Below are positions 59,323 to 64,000 of a DNA stretch of 64,000 nucleotides, one piece after another (positions within the stretch are counted from its first letter, which is position 1; every line of letters begins with the position of its first letter). Position numbers and translations under genes: made by a program. The stretch is from Capnocytophaga sp. oral taxon 878. GTDB taxonomy: Bacteria > Bacteroidota > Bacteroidia > Flavobacteriales > Flavobacteriaceae. The notes beneath the pieces were generated by a model, which worked only from the letters and a program-made list of their open reading frames with translations, made no database searches and was not told the origin of the DNA. The stretch covers positions 2,827,501 through 2,891,500 of the forward strand of contig NZ_CP027229.1 in assembly GCF_002999135.1 (NCBI RefSeq), in the 5' to 3' direction.

Positions 59323-59787
59323 TTACAAATCGCAGACAAATACTTCGATATTGTTATTTAGGAGGGTACGCTCTATAATGCTTTCTATTTTATCCCAAGA
59401 GCCTCCTGCCAATCCGCAGCCTATGCGGGGCATTTGTACTTTGGCGTTTGTGCTGAGAGCGAACTGGGCTATTTGTAGTAGTGCTTTTTCGACAGCATCA
59501 TAGCGGATAGGGGGATTGCCGTTTTCGTCCTTATATATGCGGTGTTGGCCAATGATATTGGCGACCCATAGGTTTTCTTCGACCTGAACGAATTGTACGG
59601 CTCCGAGGGAGAAATTATCACCTTGTTTGTACCATTGTTTGTATTGTTTTTCGGGGTCTTTCCAGCGTTTGGAGATTGCCAATACGAAGCCTTTGCCCCA
59701 CGCTCCTATATCATTGCAAATGTGAGTGATAATGATATTACCTTGGGCTTGAGGTAGGGTTGCATCTGCTTTTATGTAGTGTATCAT
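59323..59787 (-). CDS. Macrodomain protein (ADP-ribose-processing type)
   Basis: A stand-alone macrodomain of 154 residues. It begins IHYIKADATLPQAQGN with a CNDIGAWGKGF phosphate-binding segment, and ends with the MPRIGCGLAGGSW loop that holds ADP-ribose in the ALC1/OARD1-like group. Such proteins remove ADP-ribose from nucleic acid or protein, or hydrolyse Appr1p-type products. No toxin gene of DarT type lies next to it. It is convergent with the ACIII operon and has no visible operon partner. Confidence 0.92.
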   Translation of the reverse strand: MIHYIKADATLPQAQGNIIITHICNDIGAWGKGFVLAISKRWKDPEKQYKQWYKQGDNFSLGAVQFVQVEENLWVANIIGQHRIYKDENGNPPIRYDAVEKALLQIAQFALSTNAKVQMPRIGCGLAGGSWDKIESIIERTLLNNNIEVFVCDL

Positions 59788-59839
59788 TGTTTTGAATAAT
59801 TAGTTATTATTTTTGGCAAAGGTAGTAAATTTTTAATAA

Positions 59840-60215
59840 ATAGGAGATAGGGTGTAGGAGATAGGGGGTAGGGGGAATGAGAAAAATGCAATGTTTTGGG
59901 GATTTTGTTGCGGATTATGCAAAGGTAGGGGGTTGGGGTTGAAAGGGCTGTAAATCAGTAGTGTAGTGTTTATCCTTCGTTTATAGTTCGTTTATAGTTC
60001 GTTATAGGTTCGTTTAAAGTAGGTAAAAGATAAGAGATAAGAGGTAAGAGGGTGGGGGTGTAATAGGTTGATTATTAGGGGAAAGGAGTTAGGAGATAGG
60101 GAATAGAGTGAGGAGAGATATTGTTGAAAGATTGGCAATGAAAATGAGAAATAGATGCATTTTAGGTAAAAGATAAGAGATAAGAGGTAAGAGTGGGAGG
60201 GGAGGGAGGAGAAAG
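59840..60215 (+). repeat. Composite intergenic element, copy H, with TTCGTT four-box core
   Basis: Core begins at about 59976 (TTCGTTTATAG twice, TTCGTTATAGG, TTCGTTTAAAG), 11 bp apart. The left arm has TTTTGTTGCGGATTATGCAA, and TGATTATTAG occurs at about 60069; purine-rich blocks carry GGAGTTAGGAGATAGGG. No gene in 59788-60278. Confidence 0.88.
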
Positions 60216-60278
60216 ACTTGAGCAGAGAATTTTTCTGTTTGGAGAATTATTGTTACATTTGCAGCAAATTACAGAAAG

Positions 60279-61217
60279 ATGAGAGTTATCAAACAAAATA
60301 AATTGTGGTTCTACCTTTATAATTATGCTCTTATTGCTTTGGGCAAAAGGGGAGGTTATGAGCGAGAAATAGAAAGGCTGAAGGCGAAAATCTCGGCTGG
60401 TGAGCTGGAGGAACTACAAAAACGAGTGGATTATTACTGCAAGCTGAGGGCTGAAAAATTGGTTACAGGTAATACACGGGTGGGGGATTTGAAGACGCCA
60501 AAATCGCCAAAGACGTATTATTTTGAGACATACGAGTATGCGAGGTTTTGGAACCCTGAACAGGCTATAGATTTTGTTTTTGGGGATGTGATACACGTGC
60601 CAGAAACTCCGTCGGTAGTGAAAAGTAGACCGATAAGTGATGATAATGAGAATTCGGTATTGCTGAAGCTGGATAAGCCGCGTCATTTTATTAGGATAGA
60701 GGGGGATAAGCCTTTCGACCAAAAAAAAGATATGATGATAGGGCGAGGGGCGATATACCAAGACCATAGGTTTGATTTTTACAATAAACATTTTGGTAAC
60801 CCGCTATGTAATTTGGGGAGTGTGGATAAGAATGGGCTTAGTAAACCCGAGTGGCTTACTGAGAAGACCAGTATGAAGGAGCATTTGGATTACAAGTTTA
60901 TCCTGAGTTTGCAGGGGAATGATGTGGCATCGAACTTGAAGTGGGTGATGAGCTCAAATTCGGTAGCTGTGATGCCGAAGCCAACGATAGAGACGTGGTT
61001 TATGGAAGGGACTTTGAAAGGAGGCGTGCATTACATAGAAATAGCTGCGGACTATAGCGACTTGGAGGAACAATTGCGCTATTATATAGCTCGGCCTAAG
61101 GAATGTATGGAGATTTTGGAGAATGCGCATAGGTATGTAGCGCAGTTTTGGAAGGAAGAGGCAGAGGAGTTATGCAACTTATTGGTGCTTGAGAAATATT
61201 TTAGTTTAACAAAATAG
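60279..61217 (+). CDS. Glycosyltransferase family 90 (CAP10/LpsA-like)
   Basis: A 312-residue protein, probably transferring a sugar onto lipopolysaccharide or another surface glycan. The N-terminal ~60 residues are helical. The segment VVKSRPISDDNENSVLLKLDK and the C-terminal SVAVMPKPTIETWFMEGTLKGGVHYIE..DLEEQLRYYI are characteristic of the CAP10/LpsA domain, including the E-x-W-F-x-x-x-L-x-x-x-x-H pattern. It has no signal peptide. A TACATTTG box (60254-60261) lies 18 bp upstream, without a clear TTG. The next gene, a DUF3829-like protein, follows at 4 bp. Confidence 0.85.
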   Translation: MRVIKQNKLWFYLYNYALIALGKRGGYEREIERLKAKISAGELEELQKRVDYYCKLRAEKLVTGNTRVGDLKTPKSPKTYYFETYEYARFWNPEQAIDFVFGDVIHVPETPSVVKSRPISDDNENSVLLKLDKPRHFIRIEGDKPFDQKKDMMIGRGAIYQDHRFDFYNKHFGNPLCNLGSVDKNGLSKPEWLTEKTSMKEHLDYKFILSLQGNDVASNLKWVMSSNSVAVMPKPTIETWFMEGTLKGGVHYIEIAADYSDLEEQLRYYIARPKECMEILENAHRYVAQFWKEEAEELCNLLVLEKYFSLTK

Positions 61218-61221
61218 GCTT

Positions 61222-62238
61222 ATGAAATTAAAACATATTATTATAGCCGCTATCATTACTTTGGGAGTGTACCTAATAAATACTTACTGGAAAGGAGTAA
61301 AGGGGCAAACAGGTATAGAAATGGTGGCTGAAGAATTGCTGCCAGATTCGGAAAAAGAAACGGCTTTGGAAATTGTGAGGTATTACCTTATGTGTGATAC
61401 TATTAGCAAGGAATTTGAATATAAGTTCATAGCACATACCCCTGAGGAGATAGAACAGGTGAAGGAGGCTATAAAGTACCTTAAAGAGGCTGAGAAGGAA
61501 GAAGATAAGCAGCTGGTGAAGGTGGCTATGGATGCGACTGTGTACGGATTAGAACAAGATAAAGCAGCGCTTGCACCGCCAGATGTATTTGGCGATGAAC
61601 AAGGTGCTATAAAGGAGTTGAGTAACTTAATGGGAGAAAGTGCGAAGCAACTTTTGGTAGTGAAAGCAACTATAAGCAGGTATGTGGGAGAATATGTAGG
61701 GGTTTATGGGAAGTATACTAACGCCCAAAAAATAGAAGCGCTGGAGGAAGTATTGCCTCAGCTTATAGAAAATTATAACAATTATAAGGACAGCAAAGCG
61801 CAATTATTAGAGAAACTTAGTCCTAAAACAGACGAAGCATTGTTGGTTTTGGAGAATAAATTGCCTATAAACCCAGTGTACTCGGTATACAAGACGTATA
61901 TAGAGAAGGCTTGTGCTTTTGTAGAAGTATTGAAACAACAAGTAAACCCCAAGGAAAGGGATATTATGGCAGTGAAAAATGCTTATGATGATTTTAACGA
62001 GTATTATAATAACACTATAGTGAGCATAGATGAGGATAATGAGGCATATTTGAACAGAGAAGCTTTTCAGTATGTAGATCTTTGGCTATGGAAAGTGGAG
62101 AACTATTTTCCGTCGGTATTAGATGAGCTAGGTAGAGGGGAAACCTTGGAAGATAATGATTTTTATAACGGAATAATAGAGGCGGAGGAAAGGCTTAAGG
62201 AGTTTAGTTACTGTCGTTTTTTTAGGGTGGATAAGTAA
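61222..62238 (+). CDS. DUF3829-like (YiiG) envelope protein
   Basis: A 338-residue protein with a single N-terminal membrane segment (~4-19) and an all-helical exported domain. The pattern LAPPDVFGDEQGAIKELSNLMGE and later AYDDFNEYYNNTI, LGRGETLEDNDFYNGIIEA resembles the YiiG/DUF3829 family, of unknown function. It shares visible similarity with the next gene (D-x-FGD-x-x-x-AI-x-x-x-x-SEL and a similar helix order), so the two are probably paralogues. It is likely co-transcribed with the GT90 gene 4 bp upstream. Confidence 0.75.
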   Translation: MKLKHIIIAAIITLGVYLINTYWKGVKGQTGIEMVAEELLPDSEKETALEIVRYYLMCDTISKEFEYKFIAHTPEEIEQVKEAIKYLKEAEKEEDKQLVKVAMDATVYGLEQDKAALAPPDVFGDEQGAIKELSNLMGESAKQLLVVKATISRYVGEYVGVYGKYTNAQKIEALEEVLPQLIENYNNYKDSKAQLLEKLSPKTDEALLVLENKLPINPVYSVYKTYIEKACAFVEVLKQQVNPKERDIMAVKNAYDDFNEYYNNTIVSIDEDNEAYLNREAFQYVDLWLWKVENYFPSVLDELGRGETLEDNDFYNGIIEAEERLKEFSYCRFFRVDK

Positions 62239-62277
62239 TGTTTTTTTGAGAATATTGAAAATAAATGCTTGAAAAAT

Positions 62278-62308
62278 TTGCGAATAAACTAATTAAAGCG
62301 TAATTTTG
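62278..62308 (+). promoter_or_regulatory. Promoter of the second DUF3829-like gene
   Basis: TTG at 62278-62280, a 20-bp spacer, TAATTTTG at 62301-62308; the start codon is at 62340. Confidence 0.78.
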
Positions 62309-62339
62309 CGGCATATTTAACAAATTAACTTAAATACAA

Positions 62340-63263
62340 ATGAGAAAAATTATTCTTGCCTTGGCTGTAGTAGGGGCATTCCTTACCGGCTGTAATTCAA
62401 ACGGATCAAAAGCAGGTGGAGCTGGCGAAGTAGGCAGCAAAGACCAAGCTAATGAAATTATTGGTTTTTATAACGATGCGTTAGAAGCATCAAAAAACTA
62501 CAATGGTGGTATTATATCACGAGGGGAAGACTACCTTGAGGATGCTGATGAGTATGTGCAAAAAGCATTGAAAAAGGATTGGGCTAACAAACCAATTTTA
62601 GTAGACACGTATCATGACTTTGGTGATAAATCAAAGGCGACTCCTACAGATGCTTTTGGCGATAAGAAGGAAGCGATAGCTAAAGACTTCAGTGAGCTTA
62701 AAACTCATGCTCAGGAAGTGAGGAAGCTTTTGCAAGAAGTGAAATCACACTTGGACAGTGAAGACTTTAAAGATGATAAAGGCGCTAAATTTGCTGAGTT
62801 AAAACAAAAAGCATTTGTTGAAATAGAGGCTTTTAGACAAGCACGTACTAAGCTTTTTGATGAAATGGAAGGTATTGTAGAGAATGCAGAGGGTATCATT
62901 CTTGAAGATCACCCATTGAAAGAGAATATTTTGTCATCTAAGAAATTATTGGCCGTAGCTGGTGATTTTATTGATGAAGTAGTGGCGCAATCGGAAGCTA
63001 ATAAGGTAGATGCTGATAAATTGGAAGCTACTTACAAAACAATAGAAGCGCAATTGGCTAATAACCAAAAGATAGAAGTAAAAGATGCTTCAGCTAAATC
63101 TAGCTACGAAAATCTTAATAAAGAAGCAGATGAGTATTTAGGGGCTTTGCGCAAATTTATCCGTGACACTAAAGAAAAGAAAAAATTTGAAGAGAATGGC
63201 TTCAACCAAGTAGATCGCGCTTATCAATCATTAGTAAGTGCTTATAATAGTTTTGTGAATTAG
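62340..63263 (+). CDS. DUF3829-like (YiiG) lipoprotein
   Basis: A 307-residue lipoprotein: the leader ends in LTGC (Cys18), followed by NSNGSKAGG, a Gly/Ser-rich linker. The helical domain from ~residue 30 has the DAFGDKKEAIAKDFSELKTHAQEV segment seen also in its upstream paralogue, and HPLKENILSSKKLLAV. The length and helix order fit DUF3829/YiiG. Function unknown. It has its own promoter and terminator, so it forms a separate unit between the GT90 pair and rpoC. Confidence 0.8.
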   Translation: MRKIILALAVVGAFLTGCNSNGSKAGGAGEVGSKDQANEIIGFYNDALEASKNYNGGIISRGEDYLEDADEYVQKALKKDWANKPILVDTYHDFGDKSKATPTDAFGDKKEAIAKDFSELKTHAQEVRKLLQEVKSHLDSEDFKDDKGAKFAELKQKAFVEIEAFRQARTKLFDEMEGIVENAEGIILEDHPLKENILSSKKLLAVAGDFIDEVVAQSEANKVDADKLEATYKTIEAQLANNQKIEVKDASAKSSYENLNKEADEYLGALRKFIRDTKEKKKFEENGFNQVDRAYQSLVSAYNSFVN

Positions 63264-63296
63264 AAACAAACTGTTTTTAATTGTTATTAACAAAGG

Positions 63297-63327
63297 AGCT
63301 GCTGGGCGAAAGTTCGGCAGCTTTTTT
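63297..63327 (+). terminator. Terminator upstream of rpoC
   Basis: Stem AGCTGCTG (63297-63304) with CGGCAGCT (63315-63322), one G-T pair, 10-nt loop, and a T-run. It closes the DUF3829-like unit and separates it from the rpoC promoter. Confidence 0.85.
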
Positions 63328-63447
63328 GTTGGTTATGAGAGGGGAAGGACGGGGTTGGGGTTGTATTAGGGGAGGATACTGGGTGTTATAAAGTATTAAT
63401 ATTCAAGGATGTAAGAAAAACAGTAAAAAATTCTTCTAAAAAAATTG

Positions 63448-63477
63448 TTGTTAATTAAAAAAATAGTTGTACTTTTG
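63448..63477 (+). promoter_or_regulatory. Promoter of rpoC
   Basis: TTG at 63448-63450, exactly 19 bp, TACTTTTG at 63470-63477. rpoC starts at 63559, so the leader is about 75 nt. Confidence 0.82.
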
Positions 63478-63492
63478 CACGATATTTTGTAA

Positions 63493-64000
<508 letters not shown>

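Noticed and set aside
59323..59787. DarTG-type toxin-antitoxin system at the macrodomain gene
   Set aside because: No DarT-like ADP-ribosyltransferase gene is adjacent; the neighbours are actF and an intergenic repeat.

Overview
The window reads as a chromosomal segment of a low-GC member of the Bacteroidota, family Flavobacteriaceae, most like Capnocytophaga. The signs seen in the sequence are: promoters of the Bacteroidota type (TTG, 19-21 bp, then TAnnTTTG) in front of many genes; a tmRNA whose tag peptide is AGENNYALAA; an orphan SusD-like lipoprotein, a GH97 and a GH20 glycosidase; a CAL67264-type small membrane protein; and an alternative complex III (ACIII) locus. The genus is an inference. 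No phage, transposase, plasmid or CRISPR array is visible.

Layout. 0-7.5 kb: the 3' part of a calcium-type P-ATPase, sbcD, a prolyl oligopeptidase, a GH97 glycosidase and ruvX. 7.7-11.2 kb: a minus-strand run led by bactofilin and an AtpZ-like gene, followed by small membrane proteins and an M48 protease. 11.8-22.2 kb: tRNA-Arg(CCT), an HU/SPOR envelope protein, a DtxR-type regulator, a CysH-type reductase, SppA, an rRNA/tRNA methyltransferase, a caspase-like secreted protein and KptA. 22.6-31.5 kb: a cluster of SUKH/SMI1-KNR4 and Imm26-like immunity genes, part of it lodged between sufD and sufC, then an NADP-type aldehyde dehydrogenase. 31.5-41.3 kb: a small membrane protein, YbbR, CoaE, an AmpG-like transporter, MetY, an RlmL-like methyltransferase, QueD, a large lipoprotein and TyrA. 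41.3-50.7 kb: orphan SusD, a putative porin, a POT peptide transporter, an unannotated candidate small RNA, a TPM protein, LemA and tmRNA. 51.5-59.2 kb: a compact ACIII operon with a GH20 hexosaminidase inside it. 59.3-64 kb: a macrodomain protein, a GT90 glycosyltransferase, two DUF3829-like proteins and the start of rpoC.

The strongest unexplained signal is a dispersed intergenic element present eight times, on both strands. Its invariant core is four (once five) TTCGTT boxes spaced exactly 11 bp apart. Six of the copies sit inside a longer composite of about 350-420 bp with purine-rich arms and TGATTATCA palindromes. The elements occur roughly every 10 kb, always between genes. Other points of interest are the reduced ACIII locus (no ActA, an ActC-ActD fusion, an embedded GH20 gene, a short ActB N-terminus and a compact ActF); a promoter-to-terminator non-coding transcript at 47.9 kb; two 43-nt hairpins of the same fold, with base-pair covariation, on either side of the orphan susD; an rpoC gene with its own promoter and a leader hairpin rather than an adjacent rpoB; and immunity genes inside a broken suf operon.
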